Positions 1-10,138 of a DNA stretch of 64,000 nucleotides are shown in pieces (the stretch's first letter is position 1; every line of letters begins with the position of its first letter). The notes under the pieces are model-generated. The model was not told the origin of the DNA. It searched no databases and saw only the letters and a list, made by a program, of their open reading frames with translations. The position numbers and the translations under genes are program-made. The stretch covers positions 1 to 64,000 of the forward strand of contig VCJN01002494.1 in NCBI GenBank assembly GCA_006384855.1, written 5' to 3'. Origin of the DNA: Tetraselmis striata (taxonomy: Eukaryota; Chlorophyta; Chlorodendrophyceae; Chlorodendrales; Chlorodendraceae).

Positions 1-124
1 TCTCGACCTCGATCAGCGAGGAGGTCAGCGCCTCAACGTCATCGGAATAGGGGGTGAACGTGGCGTCCAGCAGCTCGCCCTCCAGGAACAGCTCCGGCGC
101 CAGGGAAGGCGCGGCGAGCTCCAT
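1..124 (-). CDS. 5' end of an unidentified protein, cut by the window edge
   Basis: Reading the minus strand from an ATG at 124, the frame stays open to the left edge and gives about 41 residues. The peptide starts MELAAPSLAPELFLEG and continues with alternating acidic and hydrophobic residues, composition typical of real protein and unlike the arginine/alanine-rich translations of the other frames here. No domain can be recognised. It could be the first exon of a longer gene, and the start could lie upstream because the frame stays open for some distance beyond 124. The short length is the main weakness. Confidence 0.4.
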   Translation of the reverse strand, partial: MELAAPSLAPELFLEGELLDATFTPYSDDVEALTSSLIEVE

Positions 125-1265
125 CGTGACGGCGCGGAGAGTTCCCGGCCGGCGGTGGCTCGTCGGGCTGCCCGGCCCGCCCCCCCGGCCCGTCGCGGCA
201 CGGCAGACGGTCGTGCCGGTGGCGCGCCGCGAGGTGGAGGGCGACAGCGCGGGCACCACGGCGAAGCGCCCCGGCTCGGCGCCGGCCGGCACCAGCTCGC
301 GCGTAGGCAGGCGGGCAGACGGGGGCGCCGCCACCTGGCGCGCGCCGCACGCGCTACCCGCCTGCGCGTGGCTGTCCCGCCGGCCGGCTAGAGGCGCGCG
401 GAAAGGCACCGCGGTGGACATGGCGGAAGCAGCGCAGCTGTTTCCCCGGTGGAGGGTTGCGTGGTGCTGTTCGCGGTTGTGAGTCGGTGATGCCTCACGG
501 GAGTCGGTTGATGGAGCCTGGGTGGGGTGCGGGCAGCGCGCGCGGCTGGCGCTGCGCCCTGGGTACACTCGTAGGTCTAAGCCGCCGTCGCTAGATAGAC
601 TATAAGTAGAAGCCAGACCCGCCAATGCGCCACGTCCACTCGCTGAACACACTGCGAGAACGAGAAGCAAAGGGGTGGAGATGGATGCTTAGCATGCAGA
701 TGAGCAAGGGCGAAGGCTGCAAGCGAGTTTGGGCCTCAATGCGGCCGGCCGCCGGCATGACTGGGTTGCCGGGTGGCGGCGCGCAACAGGACATTGTACC
801 GGTAGGGCCGTAAGTACTGCGACGCCCAATGCGCCGCCCGACAGAGTGCTAGATATGCTTTTCACCACCTGTGTCTGCCACGCACTCACCTAGCTGACAA
901 ACCCGGGCAGCGGGATGGAGTTCTGTGGGCCCCGCTGCTCAACGGCCCGTGCAAAAGCGGGGAGGAACGGCGCCGTGAGGGAGAAGGGTGTGAGGATAAG
1001 TTTCCGACAGGTCGCCCCCATCTCGGCCCGCACTCACAGTCGTCTACCCCAGCCAGGCCGCCGGCAGGCCGGCGCGGGGGCCGCGCGGGCGCGCATTAGC
1101 AGCCAGCAGATGACACGACGCGACGCTACGCAACTTCGTTAATCTTATTTTAAAACTACAAACGATTATTAAGGATTATGTAACAATACGAGTAAATCCT
1201 GACAGGTATTCTACCAGCACCCGTACAGGTACGAGGTACGATGATGATATACCAGTATATTTACA
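125..1265. other. Intergenic, no supported gene
   Basis: GC-rich to about 1140, then abruptly AT-rich. Short open frames exist in several frames but none has a recognisable domain, splice structure or protein-like composition. It may hold the promoter of the minus-strand gene at the left edge; no specific site is visible. Confidence 0.5.
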
Positions 1266-1380
1266 TAAGGGCTTTCACAAAAGCGCACTACAAACAGAAC
1301 TAACGTCAACTGTGAAAGGTTGCCAGCAAAAGAGAGACATGAGCCTGAAACCAAGGTCGAGCAGGAGGACATGGAGCCAA
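1266..1380 (+). repeat. Dispersed repeat family R1, copy 1
   Basis: About 100 bp sharing the core 'gcgcactacaaacagaac', then 'aggttgccagcaaaagaga', with copies at 2194-2290 and 51264-51380, all in the same orientation. This copy and copy 3 also share the downstream 'aaggtcgagcaggagg' segment. No coding capacity or terminal structure is visible. It is probably a short non-autonomous element or the end of a larger transposon. Confidence 0.75.
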
Positions 1381-2193
1381 ATATATGATGATATACCAGC
1401 ACGAGTACAGCAGCAGACGGAATGGTACTGCTGAATTGCTGATACATGAGGATTATCATGCAGCGCAGGATAGTAGGTAACCCTATCCATTTTTATCCTT
1501 GCCCGTACCTGTACCATTGGGGCTTTATCATCTGTTTATCCACATACGAGTTTTTGCCTTTTAATTTGGTGATTTCCGATATCGCCTCCTGCTGCTAGCT
1601 CATGTATAAAATATGAGTTTTTGACTAAAGTCCAGCACGCGGTCGTATAGAGAAATGTGAATCGGGCGTGCGGACCACGCCACCAACCGGCGGGCGTCGC
1701 CGCTGGTACGTACTCGTACCGGTACCGCGTCATCGGTCGCTCGCACATCTGGTACAGGTACCGGTCCCAGTACCGCGATGTCTCACACACGAGCGCGTGT
1801 CAGCATGATGACGATGATATTTGACGGTGATGACGACGGTGACGATGGCGAGCAAGAACGCAAGAACGGCCTTGGGACGATGACAATTGAATGAGAAAAA
1901 AATACCCGTAATCCGTCAGCAGCCACGGATAGAGCAACTAAGGATTTATGGTCATCGCTAATCGTCTTTCCGTCTGTTTGTAGTCCTTAGCCCTCGATCA
2001 TTATCTCCACATTTTCGATCGGAATTCGGTGACAAATAAACCGAAGCAAAGGAAAAATATAGACTCTGCACCTACCGGCATACATGTGTTTATCATACTC
2101 AGCAAACGGAAATCAGATGTAGATGATGGTACGTAAGCCTTGCATGAACTAACACATGTACAGTTATAAATTCATGGATGGTATGTATATATG
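1381..2193. other. AT-rich intergenic spacer, no supported gene
   Basis: Contains scattered 'gtacc/ggtac' words (1500-1780) but no gene-like open frame and no further structure that I could identify. Confidence 0.5.
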
Positions 2194-2290
2194 TATTACA
2201 TCAGGGCTTAAACAAATGCGCACTACAAACAGAACTAAGAGCAACTATGAAAGGTTGCCAGCAAAAGAGATACACATAAGCTTGATCCCA
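2194..2290 (+). repeat. Dispersed repeat family R1, copy 2
   Basis: Begins 'tacatcagggctta' as copy 3 does, followed by the shared 'gcgcactacaaacagaac' core and 'aggttgccagcaaaagaga'. It diverges from the other copies after about 2285. Confidence 0.75.
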
Positions 2291-2786
2291 CTTTCCTACG
2301 GGTACTGCCATAGAATCAGCACGGTACAGCAGGTAGCTCTTAAGAGGTGCTTCGGCACCCGTACTACCCGACGTACGGGTATTAGTTTACCCGTACTACC
2401 CGAAGTACTCTACATCAGCTTATATTTTTGAGCGGCGGCTGCTGCTCGATCGCCACCACAAGTGATGCCCATCCTTTATTTCTCGGATGACACGTCGGAT
2501 GTATAACACGTGGCACCGCCAGTGACACGCAACAGCGTACGCTGTTGCAGCGTACGCACGTGCTTTATTCACATCGCAATTATCACGTGGATGGGCTATA
2601 GGCACTTTATTGCCTTGCCGATAAAACCCTAACTCCCTAAATCCTGGATCACCACTGCAGCAATTTCAACGGGAGGTAGCCAAGGGAGTTTAGCCGAAAA
2701 GTGCGCAGGCTTGGCGGATAGACGGAAACGGCGGGGGGCTTGCGGGAAAGAGCCACAAAAACGGAGGTAGGGCGGGTTGTGCGGGC

Positions 2787-3047
2787 AGGAGGCCAGCACA
2801 AAACTTAGATAGTGGTCCCATCTAGCGGACGATGATGGTTTTATAAGATTTGACAGGTACGGGGGTATCCGATGTTTTCTGCCGAGAGTGGCACGCAATG
2901 TGCTGCCGTACTTCGACATTTTAGTCCCAAAGCACCAAGACTGCTCGGGTGGCGTGCATTGCTTTGTGTGTGGCCGCCACGTCAAATCGATGTGGCGCAG
3001 AGGCCGTGGGCCGCCGGTGTCGACACCCGCAGACTTTAGGGTTAAGG
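2787..3047 (+). repeat. Direct repeat R2, left copy
   Basis: Similar, by eye, over about 250 bp to 4109-4360 in the same orientation. Shared blocks include 'gtggtcccatctagcgga', 'gatgatggttttat', 'gtggccgccacgtcaaat' and 'ccggtgtcgacacccgcag'. On the minus strand both copies encode a shared LIKPSSSARWDH peptide. Two direct copies about 1.3 kb apart could be diverged LTRs or copies of a dispersed element. Confidence 0.7.
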
Positions 3048-4108
3048 AATGCCCTCCCTTAACCCTAAAGTCCCGGAAAGGAACCCAAAGAACACGGCTC
3101 TAAACATTTCATCGGGAGGTATAGGTAAGGAAGTTTAGCCACCTCGCTCGGTCTTCAAGATTGTTCAACAGCTCGGTGAACTCGGGCTGCCCCATGTTCT
3201 CGGTACCGGGGCGCGAAGGTAGCGCTGTCGCACGTTTTCGACGGCGGAGATGTCGCCGTTGTCTATTTGTGTGTCCCATCGCTTGCAAGGGTAGGTCAGC
3301 AAGCGGAACCGATGGCCGCCGTTGAAGGCATACATGATGTGGACGACAACCCCAAGCCGCCGTCGTCCGAAATAAGCCGGCGTAATCCCGCAGGTGACGC
3401 ACGCATCAGCTAGCAACTTGCGCAGCTCGATGGCCGAGCACGATAAAAGCCCCGTAGCACGCGGCGTGGTAGCGACTAGTACTCGTCCGCTGCCGGTTGA
3501 AGACGATGTTACCAAGCAAGTATTTGACGAACACGTGATTTAGGGCGATAAAGCAAGCCCCGCCGGGCGGCGTAGACTATCGGGAGGCATCCCGATATCG
3601 AGAGCGGACACAACGATTGTGAGAGATATTTTCCAATAAAAGTAATGTTGTTCGCTCGTGGGATCGAATGTCGCACGGACGTTCTGGTCCTTACAACCGG
3701 TCGGGACTCGTTCCCGCCCGGAAAGGCGCCCTCTTCGCCGGCCGCAGCCGGCGGCGGCATAGGAGTCCTTGGGTAGCGAAGACACTAGCTAGAGAGTTGC
3801 TCCTTGATGAGCTTCCTCATTCCCGCCGCCCGCCTCACGACGCCCCGCCTCGATGCGCAGTTGAGCAGTGGCCGACGTCTCGCTCGACGCCCTCAATGAC
3901 GACGACCGCCGCCTTGCCGTCGTCGACCATCTTGTGATAGTCGGTGGCAAAAACCGCTAGGGAGCAGCGGGGAGAAGAGAGGTAAGAGCCTCGACTTGAG
4001 ATGATCATGTAGTAGCAGCGAGAGCGGAGGGTGGAAGGTTTTGTGCCGTTTTATTCCGGGGGGCTCTGTACTTTGAACGGTCCGAAACTGCGAGTTTGTG
4101 TTGTGTGC
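3048..4108. other. Segment between R2 copies with unassigned open frames
   Basis: Minus-strand open frames of 80-116 codons occur at 3109-3785, for example one at 3165-3515. I recognise no transposase, integrase or recombinase motif in them, and the frames shift repeatedly. If R2 copies are LTRs this would be a short, decayed internal region. That is inference only. Confidence 0.3.
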
Positions 4109-4360
4109 GTAGGAGGCCATGATCACAAAACTAAGACAGTGGTCCCATCTAGCGGAGGATGATGGTTTTATCAGACTCGACGGGAACTGGGGTGAGCGGT
4201 GTTTTTGACTAGATAGGGCGGCGGCACGCAAAGTGCCGTGCTTCGGCATTTTAGTGCTAAATCACCAGCCAAGACTGTCCAAGCGGTGTACATTGTTGTG
4301 TGGCCGCCACGTCAAATTGGACAGCCGGTGTCGACACCCGCAGACCCTAAGGCTAAGGGA
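4109..4360 (+). repeat. Direct repeat R2, right copy
   Basis: Second copy of the R2 repeat, with small insertions and deletions relative to 2787-3047. It ends at the shared 'ccggtgtcgacacccgcag' block followed by 'ccctaaggctaaggga'. Confidence 0.7.
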
Positions 4361-5062
4361 GGGAATAAAGGAAAGCGCGAGAATTCTGCTCTAAACATAA
4401 TGATATATGTCAAGGAGAGGGATTTATTAAACCCCATGTCGGGGTAAGACTTTCCGAAATCGAATTTGGCGTTGTCATTACGCAGTTATTGTATGCTATG
4501 ACATTTTAGCAGCAATGTTTACATATGTCCGGCGATAACTACGGGTCAAACATATGACAACTGCAATGATGAATTGGTCGTTGAGCGCACCATCATGGAT
4601 CCGGCGCTAGCCGCGCTGCCCGAGCACTCCACTCGCCCCCTCAACCGGGCCCCGCCCCGCCCCTCACCGGAAGCCTGAAACTTTGTCGCTGCCGCACCGA
4701 GACAAGGGAATGGACAGTCTTATGGTGTCGAAGTCCGGATCTCGCGGTGCGGTTTCGGCACTCACATGTGGCGACAAGCTGGTTGGATAGCCGTAGTTCC
4801 AGCCAACTTGTCTACGCACAGCATGAATTCTCACTCTCATCCCACCATCCGCCCCCTCCCACGACACAGCACACCGCTGCCTCAAGGCCCGATGAGGACG
4901 AGATCTTCATAGCTAGAGGCCACCCAAATATGTACGATTTCGGTGGCCGAAAGCGTCAGTTCGATGGGGGGTCGCTCAGCGTGCGTGTTCGCCAGCAGGC
5001 GGTGCTGGTCCAGATCTTGACCCGCTGGTATATGCCCAACTTGGCTGACAGCGGCCATCTCC
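4361..5062. other. Intergenic flank of the DNA transposon, no supported gene
   Basis: No gene-like open frame with recognisable content. The right end of this stretch is the insertion target of the transposon that begins at 5065. Confidence 0.5.
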
Positions 5063-5064
5063 AT

Positions 5065-5097
5065 AGAGTTTTTCCACAATAACGCTTAAGTACTAGC
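5065..5097 (+). repeat. Left terminal inverted repeat of the transposon
   Basis: 33 bp, exactly the reverse complement of 10979-11011. It starts AGAGTTTTTCCAC directly after the AT dinucleotide taken as the target duplication and ends in GTACTAGC. Confidence 0.93.
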
Positions 5098-5115
5098 GTC
5101 GCCCGGTGGGCCCCA

Positions 5116-5131
5116 GATTATTGGGTCGCAG
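5116..5131 (+). promoter_or_regulatory. Left subterminal inverted repeat, possible transposase binding site
   Basis: The 16 bases GATTATTGGGTCGCAG recur as an exact inverted copy at 10935-10950 near the other end. The segments between these blocks and the TIRs are only loosely similar, so the blocks were selectively conserved. Binding by the THAP-like or SWIM domain is inference. Confidence 0.6.
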
Positions 5132-5353
5132 CATCGCACCGAGTAGTCGCGACATTGTTAGCGACTAATCGCTACCCGCCGCCGCCTCGCTACCCGTCGA
5201 GCCTTTTGACCAGCGTTAGAATTTCTGCAGCACGCAGACTGATCTCGCACCCGCATCGCGCCGACCCTGCAGCAGGAGGGCACCATGGTAGGCGGCCCGT
5301 CGAAGCGGGGGCCGCGGTAATGCGCATGCGGGCACCCTAAGTGTGGAAAGCCG

Positions 5354-7276
5354 GTGGTGAGCGGCGGCCATCGGCTGTCGACATTGGACCCAGAACATTT
5401 GAAAGTCGGCGTCAACAAGCTGCTCCCGTGCCCGTGCCACGCCGACGACCGTGCACTAGTGCTCAGCAGCCCTTTCGAGTACCGAGTCCACACTTCGCAC
5501 TTCCTAGACACAGACAAGGTGTCGTCGCAAGGCGGTGGGAAGAAGCTGAAGCCCTTCGCTGCGCTGATCCCGTTTGGCACCCTTTTCAAAAACGAGCCCC
5601 CACTGAGAGGAGTGCAGCCCGCTGGTGCAGCTTCCAGAGGGTCCACCTCAGGGACAGCAAACAATGAAAACCTGAATCCTGTATCGAGCGCAGCCGCAAG
5701 CGCCACCACCATGCGCCGACCTGCTTATGAAGTGCCAAGACATGCCCTGGCCCCCCTGAATGGTCTAGGCGCGATTGCTCGACAGCCACAGCGTAGGGCA
5801 GCACCAAACTCCATTACAGCGATCAGACGCCGGCGGGTAGAATCTTACCGTGCTTCTGCCGCTGCGCAGGCATCACCGCGTAATAGGCAGCGCAACTCTG
5901 CTCCTGTACCTGCAGCCGTAACGGGCAGCCCAGCCCGCAGCCCAGCCCCATGGCTTCCGCCACGTTTCCCTGCACCGACGGCTGATATGTCTGGTCACTT
6001 CGCGGCGCTGCTGAACCGCACTGAGCGTTACCTGGAGACGGAGAGGGCAAACAACCGCAACAAGTCAGCGCTCATAGACCAATTGAAGGCCAAGATTGCA
6101 GAACTCGAAGCACAGGTCGCCGCAGAGCGTGCAGCTAAGGAGGCCGCAGAGCGACATGCGGCAGAGATGGAGGCGCTGCTAGAGCAATCCAGGGCAGAGA
6201 CAGAACTGGTTCAACAGACTCTCACTAAGCTGCAGGAGCGCACCAACCTAAAGCTGACGTGGGAGAACGTGATACAGAAAGACAGCCCCTGGTTTGATGT
6301 TATCCCCGATCTGACAGGCATGCACAATGCCGAGGTGTTGCATGCACTTTATAATTGGCTAAACTGGAACGGTCAAGCGCATCGCCTTCGTTACTGGAAC
6401 GGCAAAGCGACCATCAAGCGCATGCAGGCTGTGATCAATGGCAGTGCGAAGAGGAAGAGTGTGGGCAGACATCTCAAGGCTCTTACCCCAGAGGACGCCA
6501 TGCTGGCTACCCTTGTGAAGCTGCGCACTGGTCTGTCCACCAAGGTCATTAGTTCGTGGATGGGCGTACCTCTCGGGACTCTTTCCAGGATCTTTATGAC
6601 ATGGATCTCCTTCATGGACAGATTCTTCCGGTCCGAGTTCCCCATCCCCACAGTAGAGCAGATGCAGGGCCCTGAGATGGAGGAATGGAAGAATGCATAC
6701 GGTACAAATCGCATCAGGTTCATTCTGGATTGCACCGAGCTCAGGGTGCAACAGCCTTGCAACAGGAAGGCAAGCAGGACTCTTTTCAGCTACTACAAGC
6801 ATTACCATACTGCCAAGTTGTTGGCCGGCATCCTTCCACTCGGCGCGTATTACGGTACTTCAGAGGCCTACCCTGGCCGCATCGACGATCTGGAGATTTT
6901 CGAGCAGGCGCCCTTCAAGGACATCCTGCAGCGTGGAGATTGCATACCCACAGACAAGGGCTTTGACAAGCTCGCCGAGACCCTGCAGGGCATGGGCTGT
7001 CAAATGGTGGCTCCAGTGCGCAGGATGCAAGGCCGCAAGACCTACACATCAGATGAGCGAGCAGGGAACAAGGGCCAAAGCAACCTACGCATCCACGTGG
7101 AGCGACACTTCAGTCGCATGCAGGGCTGGGGATTTTTCAGCCAAAAGAAGATTCCACTGTTCTACACCGACATAATCGCAAAGATCTTCAATGTTGTGGG
7201 GCATCTGTGCAACCTTTACAAGCCCCTGAGGAACAAGGATGATGCTGGCGCACTGGCCGAGTCCATGCATGCCTAG
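5354..7276 (+). CDS. ISL2EU/Harbinger-type DDE transposase with THAP-like N-terminus
   Basis: A 640-codon frame without stops. Residues about 35-75 resemble the C-terminal half of a THAP zinc finger (VHTSHFLDTDKV, then KKLKPFAALIPFGTLF). A basic, proline/alanine-rich linker follows, then a coiled coil at about 225-295 rich in E-x-x-A-A-E heptads. The DDE_Tnp_4-like catalytic part covers about 300-635. Acidic triad candidates are D459 (FILDCTEL), D534 (CIPTDKGFD, equivalent to the usual ADRGF) and E583 (RIHVERHFSRM). 'LTPEDAMLATLVKLRTGLS' and 'SYYKHYHTAKLLAGI' match the family pattern. The enzyme would cut and join element ends at AT dinucleotides in the nucleus. The CxxC half of the THAP domain is not visible, so an upstream exon between 5098 and 5353 may be missing from this start. 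It converges with the nuclease gene. Confidence 0.9.
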   Translation: MVSGGHRLSTLDPEHLKVGVNKLLPCPCHADDRALVLSSPFEYRVHTSHFLDTDKVSSQGGGKKLKPFAALIPFGTLFKNEPPLRGVQPAGAASRGSTSGTANNENLNPVSSAAASATTMRRPAYEVPRHALAPLNGLGAIARQPQRRAAPNSITAIRRRRVESYRASAAAQASPRNRQRNSAPVPAAVTGSPARSPAPWLPPRFPAPTADMSGHFAALLNRTERYLETERANNRNKSALIDQLKAKIAELEAQVAAERAAKEAAERHAAEMEALLEQSRAETELVQQTLTKLQERTNLKLTWENVIQKDSPWFDVIPDLTGMHNAEVLHALYNWLNWNGQAHRLRYWNGKATIKRMQAVINGSAKRKSVGRHLKALTPEDAMLATLVKLRTGLSTKVISSWMGVPLGTLSRIFMTWISFMDRFFRSEFPIPTVEQMQGPEMEEWKNAYGTNRIRFILDCTELRVQQPCNRKASRTLFSYYKHYHTAKLLAGILPLGAYYGTSEAYPGRIDDLEIFEQAPFKDILQRGDCIPTDKGFDKLAETLQGMGCQMVAPVRRMQGRKTYTSDERAGNKGQSNLRIHVERHFSRMQGWGFFSQKKIPLFYTDIIAKIFNVVGHLCNLYKPLRNKDDAGALAESMHA

Positions 7277-7285
7277 TAGTCATGC

Positions 7286-9198
7286 CTAGTGTGTCTCAAC
7301 ATCACTACCTTCGCACCCGTCGCCTGACGCTGCAGCACTGCTCCCAGCCGAGCTGCAATCGGACTCGTCAGTGCTAGTGATGGAGTCGTCTGTAACCCAT
7401 TCCGAGTCGCTTCTACAACCCAAGAATTCTCTGATGTCATATGGCTCAACCGGCATGTTGGCGCCATCTTTTCCCTTGTATCCAGCTTCGGCTGCACATA
7501 TCCCCCCATTCGCATGATTTGAAGCACGCCACAGCCCCCACCTGGCAGACACTCTGAGGGGGTCGTTCCTGCTTTCGTCAACTGTCTCTAGATCAACATC
7601 CGCCATAGCCTCGAACTTGTTCCTCCAGCCGCTGGTTTCTGCAATCTGAGGCAGGGAGCGCAACAGCAACACATTGATATCGACCCGTGAGCAACCCACA
7701 ATTTTTTTTGGTAGCATTCACGCAATCACAGTTGCTGAATCAACATAATGCCTCACCTGCAGAATGCGGCGCCTCTCAGGCTGCCCAGAAGACTTCTTGC
7801 CACGCTTGCTCTTCTTGTGCTTCACACGCATAAAAGGGATGCTGGCCAGCGGGGTTCTGACATCGTAGATTTCCCCTCTGCCCGGATCAGCCCACGCGCA
7901 TAGCACAGAGGTGCTGGGCTGTTCCGTGGCTCCCACGATATGCTGGGGGCGAGGTAGCAGGTGTACTGCAAATGCGCACATGAGAATGTGCACACATTCT
8001 GTGGTGTGTCCCAGCGGGCAGTCGCAGCCACCGCCAACAACTTTGGTGGCAAAGGGGTGGCCGCCTGGGAACTTGGCCACCAAGCATTCCAGCCAGCATT
8101 TGTGCGCGGCGCCCATGCGCTGCGAGGCAGGCGCCATGAATCGAAAGTACACAGAGCGTTGCGAACCGCCATGCGTTGTGCGCGGCGTCGTTGCTTCCGT
8201 GTTGTCATGATAAGCGAACCCCACAAGCCGCGTCATCTCCATGACGCGGGAGAAGGCGTCGTCCAGGATGGTGCGCGTATTCTCTGCCACCTCAACGATG
8301 TATCTAGGGAATAAGCACATCGTTCACACTTTCAATAATAGGAGTTTTCATGTGCGACATGTAAGAAATCTCAGATTCACACACAAAGTGGAACGGCGGT
8401 ACCTCTCCCAATGACTGTATATCACCTGCCTCTCGAGAAAGGGAGCAACTGCGGCAATGTCATGCCTGCCAGTGATCCACTCAGATGTGGCGGGCAACGT
8501 TGTGAAATCCCCCTGCTCAGAAGGGAAGTGCCAGCAATGCCCAGACACCCGCTCCAGGAGATGCTTGTGGAGGCTGCGTCCGGACGGGTCACGCAGCATT
8601 ATGCTCTCTCCCCTCTGTTTCATCTCTGCCTCTAGGGCCATCCTGGTCTTCACAACATTGACAATCTCATCCCGAGTACTGCCGCTTTGCATACTCATTC
8701 CTAGCCGTGTAGACAGCCACTTCCTCATGGCCTGTTTCAAGAGCACATAAACATTGATTAAGACATATATGTAATCATGTCCCTCGTATTCAATTCTAAC
8801 AGAATTGGGCGCAGCATGTGCTAGGGCCTTACCTGCACTGTGGGTCGGTTAGAACGATCCCAGGGCCAGGAGGGCAAGCTCGCTCCATCAATCATCTCCT
8901 CTGTGAGGTGAGCCGGCATATGCATAGAAGCTGCTACACTAACATCAGGAAGCTCGCTCAACTCGCCTGTGGGTGTCATCAGACCGAGCGCCCTACGCTC
9001 AGCATCGTCCGCGGAGATTGCGCTTCCGAGGAACGGCCAGCGAATGCACGCGTCACTGCAGTCCGCTCCACTCTTTGTCTCAACCCGCATAGTATTGGGA
9101 TTATACGCAAGTGCGTGCTCAAACACTGTAAGCGCATCCCTCGCTTTTTGGGCCCATTTCTCAACATCCAGCCCTTCCGCCACAAACAAAGCAAACAT
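7286..9198 (-). CDS. SWIM zinc-finger part (and nuclease tail) of the transposon's accessory protein
   Basis: Four exons with matching phases: 9198-8833 (donor CAG|GTAAGG), 8731-8403 (acceptor AACAG, donor AG|GTACCG), 8303-7757 (acceptor CCTAG, donor CAG|GTGAGG) and 7645-7286, giving about 533 residues. Introns are 99-111 bp. The third exon contains GCDCPLGHTTECVHILMC, a CxC-x7-CxH SWIM finger, a putative DNA- or protein-binding module known from MULE-type transposases and ZSWIM proteins. A lysine-rich KHKKSKRGKK stretch, possibly a nuclear signal, follows. The first exon has ALTVFEHALAYNP, like the segment after the catalytic core in Exo1/XPG nucleases, so this is probably the 3' part of one gene that starts at 10138. 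The joining intron near 9350-9150 could not be fixed: a stop at 9224 lies only 26 bp from the ATG at 9198, too close for separate genes. The C-terminus is acidic and serine-rich. Confidence 0.75.
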
Positions 9199-9223
9199 AT
9201 TTCAGGGATGCCACACCCGGTCG

Positions 9224-10138
9224 CTAAGCATGCACCACAGGCATGGACAGCTTTGCGGCAACTTGCCTGGCGACGATTGCTTCATCTGACCAGCGATGTA
9301 TGTGGTCAGCCAGAAAGCCGAGGTGGGCACGTAGGTCCGAAAAAGCCGGCGTACCATGGCTGCACAGCAGAATCTTGCAAGCAGCCAGCGCCCTCCCAGA
9401 CCCAATGCCCCGGACTTTCGTATTGTAATCACATCCAACCGCCAATGTGTAGGCAGTCACGAACCCCAGCCCGCAGCGAGCCACCATCGTCAAAAAGTCC
9501 GTTTTCCACTTCTCTTCATTGGGCCAAGCTTGGCTGTTCTCAGCCACATAGTAGTCCCACATGGCAGCCCGCCCGCTGCGCCAAGAGACTCTGAAGAAGA
9601 CCCGCTCAATCCCATGGACGATGAAGTCAGCATCCACCGTTGCGACGGCCCAGACGACGCCTGCCTTGGCGAGCAAAGCCAGCTGCGAGTCTGCCTCGTA
9701 TGGCGCAATGAAGTATTTGATCCCGTGCTGCCGCAGAAGCCGCACCACGGCGGCTACTGCTAACCAGCCCAATGAGATGGCGGCCTTTATCGCAGCAGTC
9801 GAAGGTGTTACATCGTCACCGTGCATTACCTTGGCGAGTGCCATCGCGCGACGCCTCTGCCGCTCCTGGTCAGTGCAACGCTTGGCCGGGGTTGGTGCAC
9901 CATCGAAGACAAACACCAGCTCCACTCCCTGGCCGAGGGCGTACTGCGCCTGCTGTACAAACTCACGCGCCAAGGGCTCATAGTTCTTGTGGAAGACAAT
10001 ATCTTCAGCCCAGTGGTAGGCAAATTGATGAAGCCACACGTGCCCATCCACGCCGATGCACTTGCCCTCAGCTGCACTGTACAGGTTCGTGGTTCGTAGC
10101 AGGGGGCCAAGATGTTGAAGCAGCTTGGGCACCCCCAT
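9224..10138 (-). CDS. XPG/FEN1-like structure-specific nuclease domain encoded by the transposon
   Basis: From the ATG at 10138 (MGVPKLLQHLGP, the N-terminal glycine motif of the FEN1/XPG/Exo1 family) the frame runs 304 residues to a stop at 9224. Expected metal-binding acids are all present: D31 (IGVDGHVWLH), D79 (VFVFDGAPTPAKR), E148 and D150 (APYEADSQLALL), D169 and D171 (VATVDADFIVHG) and D237 (VGCDYNTKVRGIGSG, the helix-two-turn-helix). The start is supported by an apparent acceptor (CCCTTCACAG) nine bases upstream of the ATG and a donor (CAG|GTAACG) further 5', that is an intron in the leader. Such enzymes cut 5' flaps or single-strand/double-strand junctions, a plausible role in processing transposition intermediates. 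The last residues may be intronic, because the family's next segment appears at 9198 onward. Most likely it is the N-terminal half of an XPG-SWIM fusion. Confidence 0.88.
   Translation of the reverse strand: MGVPKLLQHLGPLLRTTNLYSAAEGKCIGVDGHVWLHQFAYHWAEDIVFHKNYEPLAREFVQQAQYALGQGVELVFVFDGAPTPAKRCTDQERQRRRAMALAKVMHGDDVTPSTAAIKAAISLGWLAVAAVVRLLRQHGIKYFIAPYEADSQLALLAKAGVVWAVATVDADFIVHGIERVFFRVSWRSGRAAMWDYYVAENSQAWPNEEKWKTDFLTMVARCGLGFVTAYTLAVGCDYNTKVRGIGSGRALAACKILLCSHGTPAFSDLRAHLGFLADHIHRWSDEAIVARQVAAKLSMPVVHA

Noticed and set aside
3165-3515. Possible tyrosine-recombinase remnant between the R2 repeats
   Set aside because: The Arg-His-Arg-Tyr signature could not be found and frames change repeatedly.
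8818-9594. 258-codon open frame on the plus strand
   Set aside because: It is antisense to the nuclease/SWIM exons, has no domain, and its length is explained by the GC-rich coding strand opposite.
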